From NCBI GenBank assembly GCA_033807695.1, contig CM066305.1, forward strand, positions 1,240,001 to 1,304,000: 64,000 bases of DNA, read 5' to 3'. The notes below the pieces were generated by a model. The model had not been told where the DNA came from. It saw only the letters and a list, made by a program, of their open reading frames with translations, and did not search any database. Source of the DNA: Daedaleopsis sinensis (lineage: Eukaryota > Basidiomycota > Agaricomycetes > Polyporales > Polyporaceae). The number at the start of each line of letters is the position of its first letter. The first letter of the stretch is position 1. The position numbers and the translations under genes are program-made. This document shows positions 23,961 through 36,420 of this stretch, piece by piece.

Positions 23961-25813
23961 GAATCAATCGGAATATTCGTTGCAAGGGTGTAAGTGATGC
24001 GAGATGCGTTCGAAATATTACTCATCTTGAGGGCCGAGGCTGATCAAACGCGATTCCGCGAGTGCTTGCAAAATGACGTATCATCGAGTGGCAGCGGTGC
24101 CATCTACGTTTGGAATAGTACTACATATGCTGCCACGATGCTCGGCTAAGTTATGCGCATGGGCATGGCCGTATGGGTGAGAACAAGTGTGTTCGCCAAA
24201 GGCTCAGGTTGAGTGACTTACTGCAGGTTTTCAACGGCAATAGCTCAACAACAAGACAAGCTGTAGTCCTGGTACAGATACGAAGTATTTCTTGACATGG
24301 GTACATTTTCGTGTCCTTCGCGCAGCTAGAACTTGCGGGTTCTCAACGTTATGGTGGCATGTACATACATCAGTGGATCAGTGGTGGTTAGCCGTTGATG
24401 TATTGATGGAGAACATCCGGGACCAGCAGCACCCTGTTGCGTATGAATACACATAGCAGCTACAATAGCTCTCATAGGTTAGCTCCTCAAGTAAGTAGAA
24501 GGAGTATGAACTTACTTCGAAATGGAGGGACAATAGTCGTTACCATAGAACCCAGTGTCGGAGAACCAGTCCGGGAGCTGGGAAAACTACTTGTTGAGGC
24601 CGAGTTACGCCGGCATCTCATGCAGTAAGTAGCATCGATCGTCGGTGACGACTCGGACGGATGAATCGGCGCGCCAATTCAAACTTGCTTCACCTACTCA
24701 GATCTAGTACTCAGACCTAATACAGCGGAGCGGTTGTTAGCCAGTTTGTAGCTGTCAGCGCAATGATCACGGACCAATGATCCCGCATATTTACAAATAG
24801 CCAATGGACAACGACCAGGCTGTCCCAGCGATGCGTTTCAGAATGAAATTTAAAGGCGTTGAATCTTGAGCATTTTACGTACTTTTAAGGATGTTGTAGT
24901 TCAGCATTTACCATAGTGAACTTCGAGGTCAAGAGAAGAAGACTCACTTGGACTGCTACATGCATCGTTACAAACCGCCGCGCTCAACACCATGGGACGC
25001 GCACTGCCAATGCTACACCCCACTATAGCTACTACTAGTAGCTTATCCCATCGATACGCAGACTGACCTGCACAGGCTGACTGCTTCGAATTCGAATCAT
25101 ATCAACATACGGTTGGCCTTCCCCTCGAATCCGGCAAACACGAGATGTCAATCATGTGAAACGTACTCCCCCAGACTCCCCTCGTAGGAACATATTAGAA
25201 CAGCATCTGCCCATCTCTGCCCATATGGTGAGCTGAGACTCGCGTAATGCGAGATTGATTAGCCAAGGAACTTGCCGTAACGAAGCCCGGTCAAGCTGGA
25301 GACTCGAATGCATGGGCCAAGACCGACGCGACGAGGCCTCGATGGCGTTGTTGAAGGGCGTCGACCGTCGCCCTCGGTGTCTGCCCAGGGAAGACAACGC
25401 TCGCGCATGAGGATTTGACAATTTGATCTGAGTCCCGCGAGGGCGGGGTCAATCTATGTTGTGACAGATGTACTGGGACTAGCATAGATTAGTTATAGCA
25501 TTATGAGCGAACAGCTGCTCACCATTCAGATACAGAGCACACTTGCAAGGCACACCGAATTCGTCTCGAGGGTAGGAGGAGAATCGTTGATCATGTTCAT
25601 CCTTGGCGTCTACGCAAATACATAGCAATCCAAGTTGCTGACGTCATGAGGCCTAAGGCCTGAGGCATCGTGCAGCATACATGACTGTGACATACATCCA
25701 GTAATGTGACCATCCACTGGTGGCCACCCTAGGAACACCTACTAATACAACATACCAAATAAATGAAGGAGCGTAAAGAAAGGGAGCGATGCGGTAAGAC
25801 GTCAGAGCAGCGT
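23961..25813. other. Gene-poor accessory region
   Basis: AT-richer than the surroundings. No exon set or domain was recognised on either strand. It contains the 16-mer GCGCCAATTCAAACTT at 24671-24686, also present in both arms of the inverted repeat near 11.6-11.9 kb, so part of it may be repeat-derived. Confidence 0.5.
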
Positions 25814-27304
25814 TTATCTACGCTCGTTGTCGTACGCGTCGGCAAAGTCGCGCCAGGCAGCCTGAAGGAGCAGCACGAACGCCTGCCCTTCTGGACTGTA
25901 TGAACCGTGGGCGGAAGGGCTGTTGAACGTGAGCGGGTCGACGGTGTTCAAAAGCCAGCCGTCGTCAGTCAAGCTGTTTTGAATGAGCTTGAAGGCGTCA
26001 TCTGCCGAGCTGATGTGGTTCAATTCGCCGGAGAGCGTCGCCATCCGGTATGTGACCGCTGCGAGCAACGCGGTCCCAGACGTGTCCGCGAACGTGGTAC
26101 TCTCGTCCTGATCGATGTAGTTGAAGAGCGTGCCGTTCGGGTGCTGAAAGGGACAGAAGTCAGTACCACCTCAAGTGACATAGCGAGAAGCGCACTCACC
26201 TGGTACTTCCAGGCGTTTGTCAGTATCTCATTAATCCATGCTGTCAACTCCAGCCGCTCAGCGAGCATGTTATCGGCTTCCGGAGAACGACGGATGGTTT
26301 CGAGAACGCGAAGCATGCCTGCGGCAGCCCAGGCGTTACCTATGGAGAAGGTGAGTGATCAGTCACATGCGGCGAGGGGATGCCCGTTATCACCTGTGCC
26401 CCAGTGATTGTTGTCCTCGGAATTCCCAAGGACGATGTGCTTCCAGAGACCACTTTCGTCGGCTAGGTACTGACGGTAGAGCCTGCATTGCGTGTAAGCT
26501 AGCTGCAGGAGGTCGGCCCCGTCACTGCCGCCTTGAAGAGCGCCGTAGTAGGCAATGAATGGGGGCGCCATGTAGACGAAGTCGGCCCTGGCGCGGACTT
26601 AATATCGGCCTCGTGAAATGGGCGGCAAGAGACTTACCATAGCTGGACCTGGTCCGCGCGGTGCGATATAGCACCGTCTTGTGTGCGTGGAGCAGAGTTC
26701 ATAAGATAGTTCAGCTGCCTCGAGGCAGCAGAGGAGTACTTGTGGTCATCGAGATCCTTGCGTGTCCAGTTGGCCAGGAGGACAGCAACACCAAGACCTG
26801 GACCACATGGTGAGCGTTTCGGTTTATGCCAAGTGCTATTCGGATTTACTGGCAGGATCTCCAACGGCGCCATCTCCATTGACAAGCGGCCCGGTGGTAT
26901 CAGTGAGCCGGTTGACAATCCTGCCATGCGGTCAATGATACTGTCGAAACTTAATATTGTATGAACTGGCCCTTACTGCGTCGCCTGTGTTATCACATCC
27001 ACCGCCTCATCTGGTACTGACAGGCTGGACGGAGGGGGCAGATCGCTGTCAAATATTGACAGAGCGGGCCATTCTAACTCAACGAGAGTTTCCAATTGGG
27101 TACCTATCTCCCAACTTGATCCGGCTGGTAAGGAGAAAGAAACGGCCCAGATGGAACAAAGAACACGGACCTGTGAGTAGCGATTTGTGCCAAGTTCGCC
27201 TTCACTTTTGCGATGGTCTGGTTACTAAGACCAGTCTGGGTCGTCGGAATGCCGAGGACTGCAGAGGAGGCGAGGAGGAGGGTGAGGAGGATGCTGCGAG
27301 CCAT
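25814..27304 (-). CDS. Secreted six-hairpin glycosidase-like protein (GH88/GH105-like fold)
   Basis: A predicted extracellular carbohydrate-active enzyme of the (alpha/alpha)6 barrel type. Seven exons: 27304-27171, 27114-26977, 26920-26850, 26797-26638, 26587-26394, 26339-26200 and 26143-25814, giving 388 residues. The N terminus MARSILLTLLLASSAVLG is a clear signal peptide. Barrel landmarks are VGDPASLGVAVLLANW, DQVQLWADFVYMAPPFIAYYG, NNHWGTGNAWAAAGMLRVL and the C-terminal GWLLNTVDPLTFNSPSAHG. The family includes unsaturated glucuronyl and rhamnogalacturonyl hydrolases, but many fungal members are uncharacterised, so the substrate is unknown. A TATA box lies 70 bp upstream. A decayed paralogue sits downstream at 23.7-24.0 kb. 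Confidence 0.8.
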
Positions 27305-27374
27305 GTCTCGCTCTAGTGAAGGAGGGATAGGGCAGAGGAGGCAGGAGCAGGGGTTGAGGAACGGGGACCATGGG

Positions 27375-27382
27375 CTTATATA
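27375..27382 (-). promoter_or_regulatory. TATA box of the six-hairpin glycosidase gene
   Basis: TATATAAG on the minus strand, about 70 bp upstream of the ATG at 27304. A focused promoter is consistent with a regulated secreted enzyme; the regulation is inferred. Confidence 0.5.
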
Positions 27383-28204
27383 CGTATAGGTGCGAAGGCC
27401 GGCGTGGTTGCGGAAGATGTGCGGGAGACATCTGTGGATGACGCCAGGCCCGCATGAGACATCGAGAAGCCAAGCGAGATCTCAAGCCCACCGTAATCGG
27501 TGATCGTCTTTCTCCGTCGACAAAAGGCAAACTCGAGCCAAACATCTCCGCCATGCCGACCAGTCTCGTGGCTTGGCAACCTCAGAACAAGCAATGGCAT
27601 GCCTGCTACAAATCGAGTCCGCGCACGGCTACAGTTGGTGGCTTGCAACGGTAGTTCTGAATGCAATAGAGCTACAGGACGCGGTCCAACTTCGTGCGCG
27701 CCGCCCATGTGATGCTGCGAGTGACGAATGCCGTTATGCTGCCGCTACTCTCTTCGAAGAATGGTTCCTGTCGCGATGAGGCCAGCCTGAGGTGACTGAG
27801 CTCAGGGATCATGTTGAAATCCACGAGTTCCTGGCTCTAGTGGGACCGAAAACTTTTTCCGCATACCAGATTCAGAAGGATCAAGGGCTAGGAGCGCGAG
27901 GAAGTGGACATCATCACAAATGTGCGGGTGTGATTGTGCTGCAATACGTAGCGTCGCGGTGGCGAACATAAACCCGCCGCCGCGAGCATGTACTGGTTCT
28001 GTTGACAACAAGTCTGGAGGATGGAGGAGAACAGCTGCAGCTGAGCTGCAGCCTGCAGCGTTGGCTCTGACGCGTGTGTATGGGCGTCTACATACGGTGA
28101 CCAAATAGGCCATAACAGTACCCTCCGCCACAGTAGCCGGCAAGTTACTCGTCATTTCTGGTTACAACCTACCTTCTTGTTCCTCGTCCCCCTCCTCCTT
28201 CTCG
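27383..28204. other. Divergent intergenic region before THO2
   Basis: Lies between the glycosidase and THO2 promoters. Only short frames occur, none recognised. A small plus-strand frame at 27573-27779 (68 codons) has no family resemblance. Confidence 0.4.
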
Positions 28205-31200
28205 ATGGACATCCTGGAGGCTACGCAGGAATGCCTATCAGACTGGGAGAATGGTGGCAGCGCCGAATGGTGCGTTCTCGCTCATCTCTGCTCTCTTAAT
28301 AGCCGTATTGACATCGTGGCGGAAGCTTCAAACTCGTCTCTGACCCTCATGCTGACCCATACGACCCCGATTGCAACGTCGCTCTTACCACCGTCTATCA
28401 TGCTCTCATATCCTCCACTCTCTGCTCGTGGACCACCAAAAAGGCGCTTTCTGTGGATTCCCTGATTGTTTTCATCCGCTCTGTCGTTGACCGCCTTCCG
28501 TCATCCTCGAATGGCTCCGAGAAGAGTCCTAATGCTGTCGCGTTTGGAGAGATCTTGATTGATATTCTCTGGTCCATCGACTGCGAACTCGAGGACATAC
28601 TCGCGGACGCGAAGAACGCGGGCAATGTAACTGACCAGGGCGCGTTGAATGCAGCCACCGTAGCTCAGGCAGTCAAGGCCAAGGAGAACGCGGAGTCGGA
28701 CAAAGGATCTATGGTGGCTATTGTACGAAGGCTACTGGTGCGTATCAATACTAGCGTACCCCAATTGCAGTTCTTAAAATCATGCATATGCATAGGGCAC
28801 TGGAATCCTTGATGCCGACGTCTGTCGCGAGAGACTCGATTTGGGCTTGGTCGCTAGTGTCGGATTGGTGACTGACAAGGCTGCTTTTGAGAGGAAAGAA
28901 ATTAGGACGCGTACTGGTCTTTTGTGAGTACATGTGCTTCATAGGGTGACATGGACTGAAGCTGCGGCCACAGCTACAAGCAGAACAAGTTCAATCTGCT
29001 GCGGGAGCAATCCGAAGGGTACAGCAAATTGACTACTGAGCTCACGAGCAGCCTGGGCCTTCCCAACTCTCCCTCCACCGGTCACCCGGCTGAATCTCTA
29101 ACGACGATTGAGGCCCGAGCCCGTCCCACATGGGAACGTGCCCTTGGCCTCATAGGCTACTTCGATTTGGACCCCAATCGCGCTCTGGACATCATCCTTG
29201 ACGTCTTCTCCGTACATCTGGCTTCACATCATACTTTCTTCCTGTTTCTCTTGTCTGCCTCACCTTGGGGCGGTCGAACGCGACGTAACGTCAAGCCAGA
29301 GGACATGGCAGTGGAACCAAATCCTGAGCGATATAGAGGCAAGACTTTGAGCGAAGTGCTCAAGATCGCTGAAGAAGAGGCCGGTGCACGTATGGATGAT
29401 ATTGACGGCGGCCACACTAGGGTCCTGGCTCAGGTTCTAGGTTTCAAGTTCACGTACTACCAAGTGAGTTCATGACGAGCTCAGGCATGTCTTGAGATTA
29501 ATCGCAAACAGTCCTCGGAGGTTACCGAAACTACGCCAAAGAACTTGTATCTCATGGCCGCCATCCTGATCCGCGAGGGTTTCCTATCGTTGGAGGATTT
29601 GTACTCACATGTGCGTCCGTTTTTGTTACATTCTCAGCCACTCGCTCTGACATCTGGCCCTGTGTAGATTGGTCCTACGGACGACAAGATGGACGATCTT
29701 CACAAAGCATACTTGGCTAACATCGACACTCGTATTGCCGGCGCGAAGGTCAGCCAGCTTGCAATGGCTGCTCCTCTCGAATCGGGTGGGTCTTCCAACC
29801 CCAAGCCGCGCGCTGCAGTGCCGGAGACGAAAGTGGAGGAATTGAAGGAAGCTCCGAACCAGAAGCTAGGACTGTTGGGCGCATTGCTTTCTGTGGGCGC
29901 GTTGCGTCCAGCAGTCTCTATGCTGTCCAAGTTCCCTTGGATGGTGGATGCTTACCCAGAGATTGCGGATCTGATGCTTCGTATTTTGAGGCACTCAATT
30001 GCTCCTCTGTATGCCACGCTTCCTTCACCCCTAGATAAGTTGAGGAGCTTCGCCAAACCTCGTGCGCGTTTTGGAGCTGCTGGAGTCGTTCCTGCGCCCG
30101 AGCGGAGGCCGCAGTTGACGCTCTGGGCACCGACTCCGCCGAGCACAAGCACGATTGAGTTCGTCTTCTTCTTCCCCGACTGGGTTCAGCGGGTACCATT
30201 GTGCACGACATACGATGACCTCATCGATGTCCTCGAGCCGTTGATGCGTTTCATCGGCCTGCATGTGTCCCGTGACCCAACCTTCCTTGCGAAGTTGCTC
30301 CGTCTCGGTCGAAACCACATGGCGACGACGGTAGGTATTTGCTCCACCCTTGCAGTTTTGTGTTATGCTCAAGATGTTGTACCAACAGGCACCCGTTGAT
30401 CCCGAGACGAAGATACAAGCCACGCCAGACCCCGACGACCCCATCCGATTGTTCTGGTTCAAAGTACTTCGCATCTACCTCCTACCCGCTCTTCCTCTCA
30501 TCCGGGGCAACGCTGTCTGCACTGTCGAAGTGTGGTACATCATGAGGCAGTTCGAGACCACTCTCCGTTGGCAGCTATACGGAGAATGGAAAGCAAGCAC
30601 ATACAAGTCCCATCCGGAACTCCGTGTTCGTCAAGTCCAGACCGAGAGAGAGTCCAAGGGTATCCTCCGGCGACTCTCGCACAACACTATCGACACACTC
30701 TCCGGCCCCGTCGCAAAGCTAGCGCATTCCAACCCGTGTATCTTCTTCACCAACGCGGTAAATCAAATCATGGCGTACGACAACCTTGCAGGTGTCGTCA
30801 TCCAGGCGCTGAACTTCGTCACCATCATGGGCTTCGATGTGCTCGTTTATATCATTCTCGAAGCCCTTGCCAACCCCCACAAGGAGCGCGTTAAGGACGA
30901 TGGCGTGAACACCACGGACTGGCTTCAAAGTGAGCATGTGCTTATCACACTTGGTCCAAGTCGCTCACCATAGGCTGCACTTATATAGGTCTAGCTTCAT
31001 TCACGGGCATGCTCTTCCGGCGTTACGGCGCGGACCTAACACCGCTGCTCAGCTACGTGGTCCATCAGCTGCACAACGGTCAAACGACGGAGATCGTCGT
31101 TTTTCGGGAGCTCATCTGGAAGATGGCCGGTATTGAGCCGTTGCCCAGCCTCTCCGACTCCCAGATCGCTGCCATGGCCGGTGGCCCGACTCTTCGCATC

Positions 31201-34200
31201 GAGGCTGTTGCATCCACTACTCGCGGCGCCCGGCTCGACCCCAGCGATGCGGTACTCAAGGGTCCATTCCGGCTCGGGAAGGCTCTTGTCGAGTCCTCGC
31301 TCGCGTTGCCTTTGCTCATACAGGTCGCGCAGCAGCGGCAGTCGTGCGTGTTCCAGGCCCAAGATGCCCACCTGAAGTCCCTCGCCAGTCTCTTCGATAC
31401 GGTCAGCAGAAGGCCCTCTTCGACCATAGTGCATTCACATTGATAGTCTCCACCAGACACATGGCGTTCTCCTGCAATACCTCGAGCTGCTCACTACCCC
31501 GACTGTCATCTCTCCTCAAGACTACGCGGAGAAGATCGTTCCCTCTCTTGCGGAACTCAACGAGAAGTATGGCATTTGCGCGCCGATCTGCATGCAGATC
31601 TACCGCCCGATCCTGAACGGGGCCTTGCTTGTAAGTTTCGCGGGACAGTGCCAGCGTCTAATCCTTCACTGACCATCACTCTACAGGCCGCCGCACTCGC
31701 CATGCAGGAGAAAGAACGCGTTGCGATGGAGGAGGCGGAGAAGCGTCTCAAGGCCGCGTTGACCGCTAAGCGCGAACCGAACGTGACTGCATCGCGTGTG
31801 GCTTCGCCGAACCCTGGTGCTGAGAGCGCGGCGAATGGAGACGTCAGTGGTGAGCCGAAGGTGACTGTAAGCGAGTCTTCGTCCGGAGATGTCGTCATGG
31901 AGTCCGCCGAGGACAAGGCGAACACACCTCTAGAGGTGAGCCGTCCATGTGTGTATACTCGTCGTCGGAGAGTGACGGTTGTGTCGCAGAGTCCATGGCT
32001 CCCCGAACTTGCTGCTTTGTTCGACGACGTGAAGAAGATCGCGCCTGGTAACGCGGCCGAGGTCATCGGGTATGTATCTACCATAATGCTCTCCGCTAGT
32101 GTTGCTGATGGCTGTATCACAGTCCTGCTTTCTACCTAACCTTCTGGCAGCTGTCGACTTACGATCTGTCTCCGCCTGCGGCCAAGTACGAGGAGGAGTG
32201 TGCCTCCTTGCGCACCTTGAGCCGCCAGGAAGATTCGATGTACATCTCCGCCGACCGTTCGGCCGATCGCGCGAGACGCATGACGGCCTCTACGCATCGC
32301 GACAAACGGAACAGGATCAACGGCATCGTATCCGAGCTCATGCGAGAGTTGAAGGAGCAGACTGCGGCACGTGCTTTCACGATCAAACGCATCGCCAGAG
32401 AGAAGCAGCATTGGTTCGCACACAGTGAGTGTTCTTCTTGACCTTCTCGAGAGCACTATCTACAACTGACTCGACTGTAGACCCGAAGGCGGGGATGTTG
32501 GCACAATCCATCATCGACAACTGCATACAGCCCAGATGCTTGATCTCCCCCATGGATGCGGACTTCTGTGCTCAGTTCATCAAAGTTTTGCACTTGCAAG
32601 GTACTCCTGGCTTTTCCACCATGCAGTGTCTTAACAAGGTATTATCGGAATATATACCTTCCGGGACTTGTGCTGACTAATTTATAGATCCTTGGGGAAC
32701 ATATTGGCGTGGTCGTTTTCTCTTGCAGCGAGTATGAAGCACACAACTATGGTCGGTTTCTCTCTCTCGAATCTAAGGTCGTAGACAAACCTATTGACCT
32801 GTGGACTATAGGTCGGTTCCTCTTGGGTGTCCTGACGGATGTCTCAAAGTGGTACAATGACGAGCAACTCTTCAACCAAGAGAACAGGTCCAAGTCTGGC
32901 GGCACTACCACCTTGTTGCCCGGTCTCCAGATGCGCTTCTCCGCGACACGCGGTGTTCTCACTCAGGAAGATCTCGTCTCCTGGGAAGCGTACAAGCAGA
33001 TTGCGCGGAAATGGCATAAGAGACTTGGCAAGGTGAGTACGATCTAAGAACCAATGGTACAGTTTACTCACTGCTAGTCAGGCTTTGGAGCAAGCTATCG
33101 AATCCGGGGAATTCATGCACGTCTACAACGCGATCATTGTGCTAAAAGAGATTCTGCCTGTGTTCCCTATTGCAGCTATCACTGGTTTCACCGGTATGTC
33201 TCTGAGCAGGACTATTGAGAAGTTTGTGGAGAAGGAGGAACGAGGAGATCTAAAGATCATCGGTCGAGCGTACGTGCCACAGTCGTGGTCTCTTACGTGT
33301 GCTTATCGATCATCGCAGTTACCAGGCAAGCTTGAAGAAGCGCGAATCCTTGTGGGCAGTTCAGCCACCTGCTCCTCCGAAGGTAGCTATCACACAGGCT
33401 CGTGAACCATCTATCTGCTCACGATGCCGATGACAGGCCAGTACACCCAAGCCTGCGGCCGCGGCGGCTGAGAGACCTCGCACAAGCACCCCGTCCGCCT
33501 CAAGTTCTACATCGCAGGCTCCCAGCGAAACTCGTCGCGGAAACGCTCTTCCGTCTGCAACGTCGATACCCAAGCTTCAGGCTTCAGCGGCTTCTTCCAA
33601 TGCGCCATCCCCTGCTCCTCCTGACAGGAACGGTACGCCTAACTCTACGAAGATTGCTCTCGAGAGGTATGCCTAGTTTCATACACGCATTCGAATTCAC
33701 TAACTCCTTCGCAGTGTTCCGCGTCCAGAAGTGGTTAAGAGGGTTCGGCCCGATCCGAGAGATGAAGGCAAGGCTCTTCCGGCGTCCAAGTCCGATGGCA
33801 TGGATGTCGACCTACCTGTGACGCCGTCGGGCTCACGGGAAAGCCTGGCTGCACCGACCGCATTGAGACCCGCATCTGCAATTCCTGCTTCGGTGAGCGA
33901 CGGAGCCCGGGGATCGCGTCCTGCAACACCCAATCAGCCCCGTGCGGCTGCCACAAGATCCATTCCAAATTCCCCTCGAGGTATCCATGGCTTCCACGAT
34001 CAGAAGGCTCCACCCGTCATGCCGCCTCCGTCTGAGCCGAGTCAGACATTGTCTGCCCAAGAGCTCCGAGAGACGGCCAAGCAGAGCAGGGCCGCAACTA
34101 ACGACAAGGACGTACAGCCACCTACAGAGCCCCGTGCCCAAGCAGGGAATACCCCGGCTCGCTCCCCACGTCGCAGGTCTACTTCTCCGTCGAGCCGACC

Positions 34201-35609
34201 GGGAACGCGCAACGCTAGCCAGGACTCCAGGGCGAGCGGTGGCCGTTCTCGTGGTGACAAGCCCGACGACAAGCGCACAGAACGGGACGGCCGTCCGGAA
34301 CCGCGCGATGGCGCACGTCGGGAGAACCGGACCGAGCGCCGGGCGGCGCGCGAGGAGCGTGACAAGGATCCGGAGCGTGAACGGGAACGGGGACGCGACC
34401 GGCATGGGGAACGACGCGGAGACCGCGAACATCCGCGCGATCGCGAGCGGGAACGCGACAAGGAGCGTGACCGGGACCGCGATCGGGATCGAGAGGGCCA
34501 CAGGGAGCGTGAACGAGAGCGCGACAAGGATCGTGATCGTGACCGGCACCGCAGAGACGAGAAGGAACGTGATCGCGATGGCCGGAAGGAGAGAGAGGGC
34601 AATGGGCGTGCGCCCGCAGTCGTGTCGACGGACACCCCACCCAGCGACCGCGGGCTGCCCAACAGACCCGAGACGGGTCGCCACCGAGGAGACGATTCGC
34701 TGGGCAAGCGGAGGCGGGGTGGTGAGGAGGAGGTACGTGCGACCGAGAGGGGATCTTCGCAAGTGTTCGCTCATATGCTGAACAAGGCCGATCGTTCTTC
34801 TAAGCGCGTGTCCCGCAAGGACAGTCATCACGACGACAGGAGCCGCCGCTCGTCTGACAAGGACGGCCACGAAAGGGGAGGGCGCGATTCAGACCGCCGC
34901 AGGAAGGACCGCGAGGCCGGCGACGGCGACGGCAAGGGGCTTTCGATCGACACCAAGGTAAGGTTTTCCACCTCCGTACCGGTCACCTCCCCGAGCTCAC
35001 CCCGTCTCCCCCAGCTGGCTGACAAGCGGTCGGACGGGCCCCTGTCCGCGAAGTCGTTGCCCCCCTCGACCCCCTCGGCGCCGCGTGCGATGACTGGCAG
35101 CGGCGGAGACATTGCGCGCAAGAGCGACGGGCGCGACCGCGATTGGAAGCGGGACCAGCCCCCGCCCCCCGGGCCCGGGCCCTCAGGCGGCGCGCAGAAC
35201 GGGAGCTCGCAGGAGCCCCAAGGCGGCAGCCTGCGCTCGCGCATCGGTGAGCGAGACACGCGCTCGCTCCCGCAGACACCCTCAGCGCCGGGCGACAGGA
35301 AGTCCGACGGAGGCCGGGACGACGACCGGGACGGCAGCAGGAAGCGCACGCTATCCGGTGCGTCTTGCTGTTCTCAATGCGTTGGGGACGGGCGGCGACT
35401 GACCTTGACTTCTCTCCTTTTGACCGTGAGCAGACCGCGAGAGGGAGGGACCGGATGCGCCTGGGAGCAACGAGCCTGCCACGCAGGCCCCCAAACGGCT
35501 GCGCCTCATCCGGGACCGCTACGGGACCGCGCCTGGCAATCTCGCGAAGAAGCTGCTTCCCATCGACCCGCAGGCCGCCGACAAGGCTAGGGCTGCGCGC
35601 AAGGATTGA
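28205..35609 (+). CDS. THO2: THO complex subunit 2 (mRNP biogenesis and export)
   Basis: The scaffold of the THO/TREX complex that couples transcription to mRNA packaging and export and limits R-loops. About 20 exons; I estimate about 2,090 residues. Recognised blocks in order are CNVALTTVYHALISS, GTGILDADVCRERLDLGLV, YKQNKFNLLREQSEGYSKL, ALGLIGYFDLDPNRALDIILDVF, TTVGI with a following exon IRLFWFKVLRIYLLPAL, TYKSHPELRVRQVQTERE, FYLTFWQLSTYDLSPP, RIAREKQHWFAH, NYGRFLSLESKVVD and IVLKEILPVFPI. From about 33.7 kb the protein is disordered, with long Arg-Glu/Arg-Asp dipeptide runs (34250-34620), and it ends KKLLPIDPQAADKARAARKD. Splice sites in the 33.2-33.7 kb part are less certain. Confidence 0.9.
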
Positions 35610-35642
35610 TCTGACCGTGGACGTCGCGTGTATCTGTAGCAT

Positions 35643-35796
35643 AGTAGTCGTCGCACATCGCATATCGCGCATCGTTATTTGTACCATTCCCTGGTGTTCC
35701 AATGTCTAGCATTGCCGGATCGGCTCCCACTCTTCACTCTGTGCATGCTGATGATGAGGAGACGGTGAAGGACTCAGAGGAGTCAACGTACATCTA
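35643..35796 (+). repeat. Copy A of a duplicated THO2 3'-flank sequence
   Basis: Begins 34 nt after the THO2 stop. It shares with 37486-37640 the ordered words AGTAGTCGTCGCACA, TTGTTATTTGT-like, GCCGGATC, CTCCGTGCATGCTGA-like and a GTACATC/CTACAT end. Similarity is partial with small gaps, so the duplication is old. Confidence 0.65.
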
Positions 35797-36193
35797 GAGT
35801 CGAGACACTTGCTTTCAATTTCTCGCGTAGATGCGCGGCCGGGTCGCTGTCCTTCGCCCCCATCACCATCACCTTGCTAGAATTCCGATTTCCCTCCTCT
35901 CGCACAATTGAGGAGCGCTATTCCTGGACACGGTGACAGGCAGCAGATGAAGGAAAAGGGATTAATCGACATTCTGACTCCGCTTTGGTTTCCGATCGTA
36001 AGTGATTACAATGCTCTTCTAATTAGTCTCGGAACCAGCCGTTCGGAGCGTGAAAAAGCGGGAGTACCCGCGCTCCTGAACGTCTGGTGGCGTCCAATTT
36101 TCCATCTCCGCTTCGTGCTCCGAGCGTCTGGTCACGACACTATCTTCTAATTGGATTTACGTAGTTTGGGTATAATTAGACACGACCTGCTCG

Positions 36194-36201
36194 TATAAAA
36201 G
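36194..36201 (+). promoter_or_regulatory. TATA box of the orphan heptad-repeat gene
   Basis: TATAAAAG at 36194, 220 bp upstream of the ATG at 36421. The intervening leader is pyrimidine-rich and may contain a leader intron. Confidence 0.55.
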
Positions 36202-36420
36202 GGCACCATCCCCCGCCTCTCCGACTCAACATTATATTCCTTCCACCCTCTAAACTCTTCGTTTACATCATCTCCACCCTACTTCTTCAAGTTCTTCGCT
36301 CAAGGTCAGTGGCACAGTCCCTTACCACTATTCGAGTCTTAATATTTGTGATGATATCTGGTCACGTGATCATCCACAACCCGTCACCTGGTTCCCAGTC
36401 GCTCTCTGGAGTCTCTGGCC

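Noticed and set aside
27573..27779. Small frame (68 codons) between the glycosidase and THO2
   Set aside because: No homology seen, no splice partners and no promoter signal; insufficient support for a gene.
33833..34870. Long antisense frames (up to 345 codons) opposite THO2
   Set aside because: They mirror the Arg-Glu/Arg-Asp repeats. Composition is low complexity and the plus strand has the THO2 tail in frame.
34957..35016. Possible retained in-frame segment in THO2
   Set aside because: It begins GTAAGG after ACC-AAG and ends CCCCCAG; I treat it as an ordinary intron whose length happens to keep the frame open.
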